Assembly: GCA_020698575.1 (NCBI GenBank)
Contig: CM036245.1
Location: forward strand, 5,923,173-5,987,172
DNA: 64,000 nucleotides
Reading direction: 5' to 3'
Source of the DNA: Bostrychus sinensis
Taxonomy: Eukaryota; Chordata; Actinopteri; Gobiiformes; Eleotridae
The stretch's first letter is position 1. Every line of letters begins with the position of its first letter. This document shows, one piece after another, positions 20,891-31,155 of this stretch. The translations under genes were made by a program, and so were the position numbers. Below the pieces are notes generated by a model that searched no databases, had not been told where the DNA came from, and saw only the letters and a program-made list of their open reading frames with translations.

Positions 20891-21225
20891 TCAAAGTATT
20901 ATTATTACTAATGTTGAAGCGTTATTAACCTTAGCAGTAGTACATCAAAATATAAGTTTAATGGTAATACGCAAAGCTATATGTAGAAATATTCAATACC
21001 ATGTTGATAAGTATCGCTAAACGTGCTTGTTACTGCTGGCAAAGCAAAAACCCGCCCACTCACAGCAGCACTGCCACAGCACTGGCCCGGGTCGCCACTG
21101 GGGCCTGGACCCAAACAAATCAGCGGGAGCCTTACAGGATGGATTTTGTGAGTTTGTGAATTCACAAATTTTACGACACTTGAAAATGTGTTTTTACTTT
21201 GTTTTGTATGTATTTTTGTAAACAT
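20891..21225. other. Intergenic, nothing recognised
   Basis: Unique sequence with a GC-richer patch at 21045-21120. Overlapping frames on both strands lack domains. Confidence 0.45.
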
Positions 21226-21287
21226 AGTACCAATGTATCATGGAAAACAGGAAGTTAGTACCAATGCATGATGGGAAACAGGAAGTA
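21226..21287 (+). repeat. 31-bp tandem dimer
   Basis: Two 31-bp units beginning AGTACCAATG and ending ACAGGAAGT, differing at a few positions. Units are 21226-21256 and 21257-21287. Confidence 0.8.
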
Positions 21288-21600
21288 CTTTGCCATGTGG
21301 TGATTAGCTACAGACGCGTGAGCTCTGTATCATCTCCTTCTCTCTTTTTAGCTAAGGCATCGTCTGTAAGTATTCACCAGTGTGTAACATTAGGTTATCA
21401 CTTCATTTTGGTTTTCTGTAACAATATTGAGATGTTTAGAATGCTAATTGGTTTGTGCTAGGCTAAGTTAGCTTTATGCTAATGGCTACTATTGCTAACT
21501 AGCTTTTCTGTGCTTTATCATATAAGCTGCAGCGCTAAGACAGCTAAGCTACATTATTTGTTTAGATACTTTTCGGGTTTGATCAATAATAATATAGACG
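21288..21600. other. Intergenic, nothing recognised
   Basis: Short GCTAAGCTA/TTAGCTTTATGCTAA words around 21460-21550; otherwise unremarkable. Confidence 0.4.
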
Positions 21601-21602
21601 TT

Positions 21603-22062
21603 TTAACTTTAACTTTAACTTTAACTTTATTGTCCATTTAATGGAAATTTGTCTTTGGTTCACCATCAATCACACTGTACAACAAATACAACACAGTACG
21701 ATAAATACAAGACATGGTTGCAGTATAAAAATACCAAAAGACAATTAGTACAGGAAAACACTATAATATAAACATGTGCTGCTTAATTCTTCACCAGTGC
21801 TTGTTTAGTAAACTCACTGCATTAGGGACAAATGACCCTTTATAGACTTTCTTAGTTGCTAAAGGCGTTCTATAGCGTCGTCCAGAAGGCATTAAACTAA
21901 ATTCACTAAACAAAGGATGTTCAGTGTCACTGGAAATAGATTTAGCCATCCTGAGCACAGCAGTCCGATAAAGTAGGTCCAGTTGTTTTTGGTCTTGACC
22001 AATGATCTTCCCAGCATTTTTGACAATTCTGTTCAGCTTGTTCTTATTAGCCACCGTCAAAA
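21603..22062 (-). mobile_element. LINE 3' remnant with reverse transcriptase C-terminal coding relic
   Basis: The minus frame 22060-21791 (89 codons) contains NRIVKNAGKIIG, then HPLFSEFSLMPSGRRYRTP, then KGSFVPNAVSLLN. The pattern HPL-x3-F-x-L-PSGRR[YF]R-P...SF-P-A-x3-LN is the familiar C-terminus of teleost non-LTR retrotransposon ORF2 proteins (CR1/RTE-like clades). Downstream on the same strand is a 3' untranslated region ending GGACAATAAAGTTAAAG with an (AAAGTT)n tail at 21603-21632. It is heavily 5'-truncated and cannot be active. Confidence 0.75.
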
Positions 22063-22899
22063 AACCAAACCAGACAGTACTGGGTTACAGTTTTACAACA
22101 TTCTCAGTAAACTTCATGGAAGTAAATCTGCTGTGTCCTGGAGTTTCTTTGGAGTATTTAAGCTGAACAGTCCTTTACAACAACAGCTGCTGTGCAAGGT
22201 AACTCTACCAACTGAGCTACTGTCGCTGCAGAAACTAAGTATGTTTTGGTGCAACCAGATGGGTTTCAGTAACTTTATTTTGGGTTATGTGGTCAAAAAT
22301 AATGTCAATGTGTTAATGACATTTAAGGGCTTTTGCTTTCAAAAAGTTTGTTTTCAATTGAAGCGGGGCAGGCAAACACTTTATTGTTAATGCACAGATT
22401 TGTTTGGTGTGTGTGGATAAATATACTGAGATCATGGACACACTCACCACTCTTTTAAAAGATACTGGTCTGTTCTTTAGATATGTTGTGGTGATTTCTC
22501 ATTTTTCAATCCTGATCTCTCTTACTTTATCAAATGTTGCTCCACCTTTTCTCTCTCCCACCCAATCTACCACTGAGACTTCATCAAACTCCACTTTTAG
22601 TCCTTTTTTATCTCACACTTTGTCCGGTCCTTAAAACTCTTGTCCTGTCAAGTGCCTGGTGCAGTTAGAGTTAGACCTGTACCTATAGTATCTGAATCGT
22701 CATTATTCAGTATGTCATTAAAATTATGGTTTACAACATTAGTGTTTTTGCAGAGTATTGTCATGCGGTGTTTGTCAGACGTAGCGCAGGTGTATCCTCT
22801 CGCTCTTGTCTCTTGTCCACAACACACAGTTATTTTTCCGTTCCTGACTGCTTCATATTCCTGACCTCTCTCACCTTATCAACTGTCGCCGGGCCTCGT
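22063..22899. other. Intergenic, nothing recognised
   Basis: Overlapping frames of 60-135 codons occur on the plus strand, but none has a domain. CTGATCTCTCTTACTTTATC at about 22512 and CTGACCTCTCTCACCTTATC at about 22861 look like a diverged duplicate about 350 bp apart. Confidence 0.4.
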
Positions 22900-23160
22900 C
22901 TGCCTCATCTTTCAATCTCCTCCTCTCTCTTTCTCTCTCTCTCTCTCTCCCTCTCTGCCCCCCCTCCTCTCCTCCTCCCCCCGCCCCCCTCTCGTTCCCT
23001 TCCCGCACAGCCGTCACTCTGAATTATTTTCAATGAGCTCCTTTATAGCGGGCGCCAGATCTCAGCTCCAACTCATCACAGGAGCCGGGGCTGCGAGGAC
23101 GCGCTCTGCATTTCGATCAGCTCTGAGCCTCCACTTTGCTATTAACCCCTTTCACACTGC
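22900..23160. promoter_or_regulatory. Pyrimidine tract and candidate conserved non-coding block 5
   Basis: A TC-rich tract (22918-22990) is followed by a unique CpG-containing segment with CTGAATTATTTTCAATGAGC and CTTTGCTATTAACCCC. The regulatory suggestion rests on composition only. Confidence 0.3.
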
Positions 23161-23270
23161 CCCCCCTCCAGCTCCGCCCCTCCAGCTCCACCCCCCTCCC
23201 CCTCCATCACCCCTCCATCACCCCCCCCCCCACACACACACACACACAACCCCTCCACACCTTCGCACAC
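23161..23270 (+). repeat. C-rich and (CA)n low-complexity tract
   Basis: CCCCTCC/CCTCCATCACC repeats followed by C12-type and (CA)7 runs. Explains the proline-rich frames here. Confidence 0.85.
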
Positions 23271-23640
23271 TCCATTTCTCCAGTCATGTTTATGCTCTCA
23301 CCTCTCCTGTACCTCCAGATCCCAGACTGAGTTTTAGCCTTTTTCTGTCCTGCATTTGTATCTAAAAATCATTTGGTACTGACTTTTCATACATAAATTT
23401 AAACATTTTGTGAAAATTGTGGAATACAGTTAAACTGCCGTCAGTCAAAATTGTGCTTTTGGCTGTCAACGCCTAAAAAAACAGCACTGTCTTTGCTGGC
23501 AGGCTCCATTCAGAGAGCTTGTAGTCAGCCGGGCTCAAGAAGAAAATGTATGCTCCCTTTGCTGGGAGGCAGGAGTGTTAACCACTCTGCCACTGTGGAC
23601 CCCAATGCTCTTCATGAAAAATCTAAGAGACCTGGTTACA
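23271..23640. other. Intergenic with retroposon scrap
   Basis: GTTAACCACTCTGCCACTGTG near 23577 is the reverse of the tRNA-like head of the retroposon seen at 54096. The rest is unrecognised. Confidence 0.4.
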
Positions 23641-23870
23641 AGAAGATACTATTCCATTCAATTCGCTTTCATTTATAAAGCCCAATCTTCACAACAGCAG
23701 TTCGCTCAAAGGGCTTCGCAAACAATAAGTCACACAATCAAACATAAACAATAACTACACTAAATAAACTAAACAGTCCCAGGACATCCCTTGTCCTTAG
23801 ACCCTCCCTCTTGGAAAGAGAAAAAACTGTTAAAAACCCTAAAAGCTGCTCAGCCAATTAATATTATAAA
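23641..23870 (-). repeat. L2-type LINE 3' tail (minus)
   Basis: Begins ATTCCATTCAATTCGC, then CATTTATAAAGCCCAATCTT, AAAGGGCTTCGCAAACA and CAGGACATCCCTTGTC. This is the reverse complement of the 3' tail at 9740-9890. Confidence 0.6.
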
Positions 23871-24005
23871 CACAAATGTGTTTTAGTCCAATAAAAAATA
23901 TAAGCTGTGCCAATACAAAGTCTTTCTGAAAAACAAAAAACAAAACAAAACAAACAAACAAAAAACATCTCCTAAACTCCAACACTGTCCCACTGTTTAA
24001 TTGCT
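23871..24005. other. AT-rich spacer with CAAA run
   Basis: CAAAACAAAACAAAC run at 23937-23965; nothing else seen. Confidence 0.5.
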
Positions 24006-24200
24006 TTAGATGAATCTTTGAAAATCATTTTGCTCCTCTGTAGCTCGGCCAGCCCTGAGGAGCTCGGAGTAGAGCCGCTGCTCCTTCACATTGAGAGGAG
24101 CCAGCTGAGGCCCGGGCATCTGTTCTGAAAACCTCCTGGATGCCTTCCTGAGGTCCGGGCATGTCCCACCGAGCGCAGACCCCAAAGACCTAGGATGCAT
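24006..24200 (-). repeat. Teleost high-copy repeat fragment
   Basis: On the minus strand it reads GGTCTTTGGGGTCTGCGCTC, GGAAGGCATCCAGGAGG, CAGATGCCCGGGCCTCAGC and GGAGCAGCGGCTCTACTCC. I recall this combination as a very common repeat in fish genomes, probably part of a retroelement. The 64-codon minus frame covering it looks like decayed coding sequence. Element class not assigned. Confidence 0.45.
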
Positions 24201-24439
24201 TGGAGGGACTCTGTCTTTCCTTTATTGTAGAACTGCAGACATCCTCATGTGTTGTTACACTTTTCCTTATTGAGCTTAAAACTAAACAAATAAATACATT
24301 TATAAACTTACTGCTAACTTTAAGACCTCATTATAATCTCCAATTACATATTTATGCTTAGACAAAATGCATTTTAAACATACATTTGGATTTATATTCA
24401 TTAAAATAAACCACTGTCTAACCTCCTGGAAGCTGATCT
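24201..24439. other. AT-rich intergenic
   Basis: Nothing recognised. Confidence 0.5.
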
Positions 24440-24498
24440 CTTCTTCAGTGTGGTTCTCCATCAGGTTTCTCTTTTTTTCCTTTTTTCCCCTGACACTG

Positions 24499-24532
<34 letters not shown>

Positions 24533-24835
24533 GATTTTTTTCTGTAAGAGAAGAGAAAAAAAAAAAAAAAACTGTAGTTTTTGTTTTTGCATTGAAGAAG
24601 GCTGTTTGTTGGCTGCTACACATGGGTCTGAGTCAAACCCAGCACCAAAATATTTTTAAAAACATAAAGCCACATGAAATAAAGGCTTTTTAAACTTCAG
24701 GTGTATGAAGAGTTCCTTGGTTTTTTTTTTTTTTTTTGTTGCTAGTTTTTGTTTGTTTGATTTTATGACTAATTGTTTGTGAACTGCTGTTGTGATTGTG
24801 TGCTATAAATAAATCAAACTAAATTGACCTGAACC
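24440..24835 (+). repeat. L2-type LINE 3' remnant with poly(T)/poly(A) expansions
   Basis: GTGTGGTTCTCCATCAGG matches the upstream part of the 9660 copy; ATTGTTTGTGAACTGCTGTTG and CTATAAATAAATCAAACT match the tail. It is interrupted by a T30 run (about 24500-24530), an A18 run (about 24556-24573) and roughly 200 bp of unrelated sequence. The frames here consist of homopolymer translations. Confidence 0.5.
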
Positions 24836-24948
24836 TCTACCTGAGCATGTTTCATCAAAGTCCCCATATTTGAATCTGAGTAAAATCTGAGAACCTCTTT
24901 TTTTTTTTTTTCCTTCTGAATTGAAGCACCACACCTCTCTGTCTGTAT
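24836..24948. other. Short spacer with poly(T)
   Basis: Poly(T) at about 24899-24911. Nothing else seen. Confidence 0.5.
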
Positions 24949-25180
24949 CTCTGTCCCCATCTCCCCCCCGTGTGGCTGCCCCCCGCCGGGACCGACCCGC
25001 TCAGACACATCCTTCCGGCCCAGCGGTGCTCTCCTCCTCGTTTCCCGTCGGTGATACTCTCTGGATCTGTATCAGTCGCTCCCCACGACGCCGCCGCCGC
25101 CGCTGCCGTTTGGACAAACTTCTTACATTTTGGTTCAGGAGGAAATTGGAAACTTGATTTGGCGCGGCAGTGACAGTCAG
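24949..25180. promoter_or_regulatory. CpG-rich block
   Basis: GC- and CpG-rich, with a (GCC)5 run at 25087-25104. Could be a small CpG island or conserved non-coding block. Frames on both strands are compositional. Confidence 0.3.
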
Positions 25181-25545
25181 AAATGTGATGATATCCCGGC
25201 ATCATTCTCCAAAAAGTAAATCTATCTCAAACATGACACAAAAGTACCAAAGTAATTCTAAAGAAAGACAGAAATCTGAAAGAAGTCTGAAGTATAGTGT
25301 ATCTCAACCAAACATGAGTATGTAAAATTTTTTGTTTTAGATTGTATTTTGTACATATGTGCAATACTTTACTTCTGCAGTATTCAGTTAGAATGGGTTT
25401 ACTGAACCAAAAGTCTATTACTGCACAATACTAGTAGTTGTTTGGGTGTTATTATCAATGTGACTGCTTCTAGGATTTGTTGTTGAAGTATTTTGTACCA
25501 CTATTTGATTGTTTATATATTTTGTGTAGTGTGTGTTGTTGTGTT
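25181..25545. other. AT-rich intergenic
   Basis: Nothing recognised. Confidence 0.5.
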
Positions 25546-25680
25546 TGACTGTTGTTTTGTCTTATATTGTTGGAACCATGTCTTTGCTGACCACTTGGCC
25601 AGGTCACTCTTGGAAAAGTGATTTTTAGTCACAATGAGTATCTTACCTGGTAAAATAAAGGAATTAAAAAAAAAAAAGTA
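25546..25680 (+). repeat. Non-LTR retrotransposon 3' end
   Basis: Contains TGGCCAGGTCACTCTTGGAA, TCACAATGAGTATCTTACCTGG and TAAAATAAAGGAATTAAAAA. This matches the remembered fish LINE 3' end in which an ACCTGGTTAAATAAAGG-like motif precedes an A-rich tail. Confidence 0.5.
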
Positions 25681-25711
25681 TTAATTTTAGGCAGTAGTAT
25701 TAGTAGTAGTA

Positions 25712-26700
25712 GGTTAAGGCAGAGGTCCCCAACCTTCTTTTTTACTGATGGATATGTCGACGACCTTTACTCTTCTCCTACCTGACACATGCTATTACTG
25801 AGGAAAAATAAAGTCATATATTTATATTAATTTCAGAGCATAATAAAAAAATCACAGAACAATTTCCAATCTAATACCGAATCATCAGACCTTTTTACAG
25901 TGATCATGTTCCAATCTGCAATCATTTTCTCCACAAACTTTCTCTGACCATTGCAGTGCATCTACCTTACATTTAGGTTTTTGTGTTTTCCATTACTCGT
26001 AACTGGGTTATAACGATACAATAACTGTATTGATGTAACTATTTTTTCCCTATGATACAACTACATCGATACACATGACCTTGTATCGAATCGTATCGTT
26101 TTCTAGGAAGTAAATATCGACACACATAAAGTATCGATCGATAATATCAAAAATATCAATATTAGAAATTTGTATGTTAAAATAAAACCAGATATGGCTT
26201 TTTGGAGATAAATTTTGTGTTTTTAATGAAATAAAATATTATATTCAACTTTTATTCACTCTGTCTGCTGGACATAATCAACCCCGGCCGCAGTGCTGCA
26301 TTTGAGAGTAAACTTTTATGATTTTTGGCAAAAAGTTGCTATCGATACAAAGGTGTTGAATCGTATCGAATCGTGTCGTTCCACATTAGCCAATATCGTT
26401 CTTGAATCGTATCGAAACACTTCTAATCGATACATATCGTATCATTGTAAAAACTTATTGTTACATCCCCTGCTCCTAACACAGCTGTGCGTTGTGTTGC
26501 TAAATCAAAATAAAAAATTCCAAATGGCTAATTTGCATAGGTGAACACAAATGCACACATTAACACACACATTCTTGTTCTTACTGCATTTGTGCTACAC
26601 CCAGTTTTTTTTTTTTCATGATTATCATTCAGCCCGGGCTTAGACTTAGACTTAGATCCCTCGCAACCCACTGTGAAGTTTGGGAATCACTGGGTTAAGG
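25712..26700 (+). mobile_element. hAT element (CAGAGGTCCCCAACC type) with nested hAT
   Basis: Outer element 25720-26692 begins CAGAGGTCCCCAACC and ends GTTTGGGAATCACTG. The exact 8-bp duplication GGTTAAGG flanks it at 25712-25719 and 26693-26700. Inside lies a complete family C hAT (separate entry), which must be younger. The outer element has no transposase. Confidence 0.88.
25996..26480 (-). mobile_element. Non-autonomous hAT, family C copy 2, nested
   Basis: Element 26004-26472 is the inverse, internally deleted relative of 10221-11258 (about 470 versus 1,038 bp). Flanking octamers CTCGTAAC (25996-26003) and CTCCTAAC (26473-26480) match at 7 of 8. ATCGATAC-type words are dense at both ends. 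Confidence 0.8.
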
Positions 26701-26925
26701 TAGACTTTTTTGTCATTGGATTTGACCCATCCTTCAATGCAGCTTTGGTTAAGTGCATTGCCCTGGGACCCTTCGTCAGATTTTAGGTCAGGAGCACCTA
26801 CAGCTGGAGGATTGGCCTACTGTGCATGTTTTAGGTTGATGGGGGAAACTGGAGCACCTGAAGGAAACCCAGGCAAACTCCACACAGAAAGCCCACCAGA
26901 CTAAATCTTTTCCTATTCTATATAA
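26701..26925. repeat. Diverged retroposon-like fragment
   Basis: GGCAAACTCCACACAGAAAG at about 26872 is the segment just downstream of the head of the retroposon family seen at 30344 and 54096. Other parts are too diverged to align by eye. Confidence 0.4.
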
Positions 26926-27490
26926 AAAAGTTAATGGTATCCCTTTGTGTAAGTTAAATTTCTATAATCGCAGACGGAGCGGTCAGTCAGAGAAGTGCAC
27001 CGCTGACTCAAACAAACATGGTGGATAGTTGCATATTATGAGCAGCTCTGTCCTTATTTGTGAACGGGGACAGCAGCAGAAGCCAGTTGTAGAAAAACTT
27101 GTGGAGAAAGTGGGTTTGTTTGAATGTGGTGGTTACGTGGGACAGTCAGAGGGACTTTACTGTTGTTAAAATGGAAACAGGACAAAGACAAAAATCCAAA
27201 AGAGGACTGAACAGCGAGGATTTCAGCAGAACCAACAGATGACGAAAGAAACCACCAGAAACCTTGGTTATTTCCAATAGGAGATCAAATTCCGCATTTG
27301 CAAGACGCGCTGCAGATAAACGACTGGGATAGGCCAGGTCCAAATCGACCGGGAAGAAACACCTCGCTGTGAGTGAGGAACCAGACTGTCCTGCTTTTGT
27401 AAAGTACGTAGGGGAGTCTGGCCAGGAGGGGCCCACACAGTCCGGGACTTGAACCTGAGACCTTCTTGCTGTGAGTGCTAAGTTTTAGAA
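26926..27490 (+). repeat. Unclassified interspersed repeat, family H copy 1
   Basis: Matches the reverse complement of 62030-62470 (shared GTTAAAATGGAAACAGGA, GAATGTGGTGGTTACGTGGG) and part of 39440-39720 (GACTGGGATAGG / AACCAGACTGTCCTGCTTT). Long frames on both strands are not conserved between copies. No inverted ends or target duplication recognised. Confidence 0.6.
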
Positions 27491-27504
27491 CCTGAAATTC
27501 TAAT

Positions 27505-27565
27505 GCAAAGGTGTCCAAAACTATTTCAAAAAGCCCAAAAAGCAGAATATGGGCCCTTTAAGATG
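27505..27565 (-). repeat. Family F1 end fragment
   Basis: AAAGCAGAATATGGGCCCTTTAA is the inverse of the F1 left end at 15180, here alone. Confidence 0.5.
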
Positions 27566-27623
27566 ACTGCTTAACATGTGAATAGAAACTGTCCTTTGCA
27601 CATCCAACTTCCACATTATTATT

Positions 27624-27841
27624 TACAGTGAAGCCCGAAATTATTCCTACCCCTGGCAAATTCTGACTTAAAGTTACTTTCACTCAACCAGCGAGTTTTT
27701 TTGACCGGAAATGACACAGGCTTCGATGCACAAGAGGTATCATTGTGTAAAAAAATATTTCTCAGCTTTTTTTTTTTACATTTGAACAAAAAGTAGCTTG
27801 TGAATTTGCCAGGGGTAGGAATAATTTCGGGCTTCACTGTA
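27624..27841 (+). mobile_element. Tc1/mariner-type MITE
   Basis: TA-flanked (27624-27625 and 27840-27841). Inverted ends begin CAGTGAAGCCCGAAATTATT and continue through CCTACCCCTGGCAAATTC, identical for about 40 bp on both sides. CAGTG ends with TA target duplication are typical of Tc1/mariner. The 214-bp body cannot encode transposase. The perfect ends suggest recent activity. Confidence 0.88.
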
Positions 27842-28055
27842 AATAAACCAGTATCACAACCAATAACGTTCTATCTCTCTGCAGTTCCTCTTCCACACAT
27901 GTGCCGTTAACACTGCCATTGTTGCTGATCTTAACTTTCCTCCTCAAACCTCAAAGCCGACTCGAGTACACACTGTATTTTCTTTGTATCCTGCCTCTTT
28001 TTTATTTATTTTTTTCTCTCCAGATCAATCTAGAAATCCATATCGGATGAAAGGG
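27842..28055. other. Intergenic, nothing recognised
   Basis: Nothing recognised. Confidence 0.5.
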
Positions 28056-28860
28056 AGCTTGGAAACTTTGAAGGCTGTTGTATGTTTTGTGGGAAGGATA
28101 CACAAACAAATTCATCCACTGCGCCGCAATTAGCCGCGAAATGAGGTGAGCTGTCTCCGAGATTGACCCGCTTTGCCGCCGTCGACAATAAACTGGCTTT
28201 TGTTGTTGTGGCGAGAGAGAGAGAGAGAGGCAAGGCTAAAATGGCTGCTGCTGCTGCTGTTGTTGTTGTTGTTGTTGTTGCTGCTGCCGTTAGTACAGTG
28301 GCCGTCTATACAGTCATTACTCCTGTCAGGGACGCATCCACGTCTCCAGAGAAGCCTCGCCACGTCCATCGAACGAACCCTCAATACGGGAGGCGTGGCC
28401 GCTCCTATTAAAATGTGCGTCGGAATCAATACGAGCCGTAATTAGAGCGGTTAGGGCAAATTATAACGTGGCTATTATGTGGCTGGACAATGTTGCTCTG
28501 TAAACCGTTATTACGAGGCGAAAGCACCGTGTTTACACTCGGTCGAGAGCGAGAGAGAGGAAAAAAAGAGGGGGATTTTTTTTGAAAGACCACTCTTTTG
28601 ATAGTAATTACCACTCCCTTTATTGACACACGCTTCACTTTTCCCCGGCTTTTGTCTAAACTACAATTTCCTCCATTGTACAGTAGTAATTTTGAAGTGA
28701 ATTTCTGCGGCAGTGAAGCCTCTTTTCACCGTCTCTCAAATTGTCCTCAGACGCAGAAGATGAACTGGAAGCTGCTGCTGCTGTTGCTGCAAGCGACAGA
28801 CTTATTATTATTATTATTATGTTTACATCGAGAGTGGATCTGATCATAAGGACTCCCGCT
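28056..28860. promoter_or_regulatory. Candidate conserved non-coding cluster 6
   Basis: Longest CpG-containing, non-transposon block in the first half. Landmarks include CGCCGCAATTAGCCGCG, ATACGAGCCGTAATTAGAG, CAAATTATAACGTGGC and GTAAACCGTTATTACGAGG. Runs of GAGAGA (28212) and trinucleotide (GCT/GTT)n (28243-28290) are embedded. Two 80-90-codon plus frames (28163 and 28173) are dominated by the trinucleotide repeat and are not supported as genes. Homeodomain-core density (TAATTA, CAATTA) favours a regulatory reading. Confidence 0.38.
28243..28290 (+). repeat. (GCT)n(GTT)n trinucleotide microsatellite
   Basis: Runs of GCT, then GTT, then GCT, giving poly-A/poly-V or poly-L translations. Confidence 0.9.
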
Positions 28861-29245
28861 GTGAGAGTTCAAACAGGGATTCTGGCTGTTACTGTATAGT
28901 TTTATATAGATATTGATGTCCTCACAGCTGTGGTACTAACCTCGCATTAGATTTGTTATTATTGTACAGCAGAAAGTAAGTTAATGACTCAGATGTGGCT
29001 ATTTACCAAAGCAATTTCCTATAGCTTAACACAACAAGCTACTGTTTAAACTGTCACACTTGTATTCTGTAAAATAAATGGAATAATATGGAATTTATAC
29101 AAATATTAAGGATAACACAGACATATTTTTTAATAGTAGCCAACCAAATATATATTCTGCATAACCTGTCTTGTAAATTTTCTCCTTCTCCTCCTACTAA
29201 AATCAGCATTTCTTGGCAAAAACCTGTGGTCATCAATATTATGTA
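28861..29245. other. AT-rich intergenic
   Basis: Nothing recognised. Confidence 0.5.
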
Positions 29246-29606
29246 GCCCTGATGTCCCTATTTAACCAGGACAGCCCCAGTTTTTTGACTCCTTGTCCCA
29301 TGTCCTAACAAATTCTGTAAAAACACTCATATGTCCCATATCCCAGTTGTCCCCATTTTAACAAATAGGAACTTAAAATCATTTGTCTAAGGACTTTTGT
29401 CACAAATAATTCACAATATCATTATTTTTATCAATAATTTTCCATCATATTCAATACTTAAGCCCTAGCGTCATGTTCTTTAATTACATGACTGAAAAAT
29501 ATATGGATTTCAGAAGCTTTTTGTCACTTGATAAATAAAAATGCACCGTGATTTCTAAAATAATTATGTGCCCAGTTTTGGGTTGAGAAATCTGGTCACC
29601 CTAGTT
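29246..29606 (-). mobile_element. Probable hAT fragment (TAGGGTGACCAGA type)
   Basis: The right edge reads GAAATCTGGTCACCCTAG, which on the minus strand is the common CTAGGGTGACCAGAT hAT-type end. The left edge TAGCCCTGATGTCCC is a poor inverted match. No 8-bp duplication was found, so completeness is doubtful. Confidence 0.45.
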
Positions 29607-29880
29607 TTTTTTACTTGTCTTATGTGAAGAATTCCAGTAAATTGACACTGTTTTGTGTCTGAATGGAGGAACAGTACGAGGACGTTCTGTTTCTATTGGA
29701 AATGCATTGCTGTATCCATATTTTTCATTTTAAGTCATTTTACTATCTTTTAAAAATCTGACTAATATATGTTCTGTTTACAATAACCCTCCATCACAGT
29801 CTTCCTACAGACAGGTGCTGAAAATGATCAACTCTGCTATAACGCCTAGTTCACAGAGAAAATGTTGCATGTGCAGTACG
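29607..29880. other. Intergenic, nothing recognised
   Basis: Nothing recognised. Confidence 0.5.
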
Positions 29881-29882
29881 TC

Positions 29883-29925
<43 letters not shown>

Positions 29926-29940
29926 GCAACAACAACAGCC
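29881..29940 (+). repeat. (AAC)n microsatellite
   Basis: About 19 CAA/AAC units with two CAG interruptions. Confidence 0.95.
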
Positions 29941-29958
29941 AGCAGAGGTCATAGGACA

Positions 29959-30837
29959 GTAGAGAGTAGGGAGGTAACGATACAATAACTGTATTGATTT
30001 TTTTCCTATGATACAACTACATCGATACACATGACCTTGTATCGAATCGTATCGTTTTCAAGGAAGTGAATATCGATACACATGAAGTATCAATCGATAA
30101 ATTAAAAATTTGTATGTTAAAATAAAACCAGATATGGCTTTTTGGAGAAAAATTTTGTGTTTTTACTTAAATAAAATGTTATATTCAACTTTTCTTCACT
30201 CTGTCTGCTGGACATAATCAACCCCGGCCGCGGTGCTACATTCGAGAGTAAACTTTTATAATTTTTGGCAAAAAGTTGCTGTATTGATTATCGATACAAA
30301 GGTGTTGAATCGCATCGAATTGTATCGTTCCAAATTAGCCAATGTTCATTCATTCATTCATTTTCTACCGCTTTTTCCCGTTAGGGGTCGCGGGTGACTG
30401 GAGCCTCTCCCAGCAACCTTGGGCCGTAGGCGGGGTACAGCCTGGACAGGGGCCAGCTTGTCCCAGGGCTGACACAGAGACGAACACAGAGAGACAACCA
30501 TTCACTCTCACATTCATTCACTAGGGGCAATTTAGAGTCACCAATTCACCAACACATGTATGTGTTTGGACGGTGGGAGGAAGCCGGAGAACCCGGAGAG
30601 AACCCACGGTAACACGGGGAGGACATGCAGACTCCCAAATTAACTAATATCGTTTTTGAATCGCATCAAAAAACCTCTCTACTAGGGGTGTAACGATATG
30701 TTTTTGAAAAGATATGTATCAATTAGAAGTGTTTTGATGCAAATTAGCCAATATCGTTCTTGAATTGCATCAAAACCCTTCTAATCGATACATATCATAT
30801 CGTTTCAAAAACATATCGTTACACCCCTAGTAGAGAG
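29959..30837 (-). mobile_element. hAT family C copy 3 with nested retroposon and foldback end
   Basis: Whole element 29967-30829, flanked by the exact octamer GTAGAGAG at 29959-29966 and 30830-30837. Family C sequence runs from 29967 to about 30343, is interrupted by a retroposon (30344-30634), resumes to about 30682, and is followed by a 147-bp foldback (30683-30829) in which the family C left end occurs twice in inverted orientation (TAGGGGTGTAACGATATG on both ends). The perfect outer duplication shows that the whole unit moved as one or grew in place after insertion. Confidence 0.85.
30330..30648 (-). mobile_element. tRNA-like-headed retroposon, 5'-truncated, nested
   Basis: Element 30344-30634 lies in minus orientation. 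On the plus strand its tail is (TTCA)n at 30345-30361, followed by GTTAGGGGTCGCGGG, GGCAATTTAGAGTCACCAAT and CCGGAGAACCCGGAGAG. The host sequence CCAAATTAGCCAAT (30330-30343) is repeated as CCAAATTAACTAAT (30635-30648), a 14-bp target duplication with two differences, as expected for LINE-mediated retrotransposition. The head with the tRNA-like boxes is missing here; it is visible at 54096-54160. Confidence 0.75.
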
Positions 30838-31155
30838 TTCCTGTGATAATAACTTTGTGTGTGTGTGTTTTATTGTAAAATATATCAGATCCTCTTCACT
30901 GGTCCCAGGTTTGATTCCCTGCTCTACTCAACTTCATGCATGAGGGCTGCAGCATTCGTCAAAAATAGACTCGATGTGAACTCAGGCTTTGACTTGAATG
31001 CTGTTCAGTGTTACGGAGGTCAGACTGAACATGCAACTCATTCAGTGTGAATTTGGCGTAACAGTAAACATTTTAACAGTACATCAGGTTTTTTTGTTTT
31101 TTTTTCAGAGGTGGTGTTATGTAACTAGATACTTTTACACAAATATTTTAATTTA
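30838..31155. other. Intergenic, nothing recognised
   Basis: Short GT run at 30857. No recognised features. Confidence 0.5.

Noticed and set aside
28163..28445. Alanine/valine- or leucine-rich frames that could suggest a signal peptide
   Set aside because: The hydrophobic run is the (GCT/GTT)n microsatellite read in two frames.
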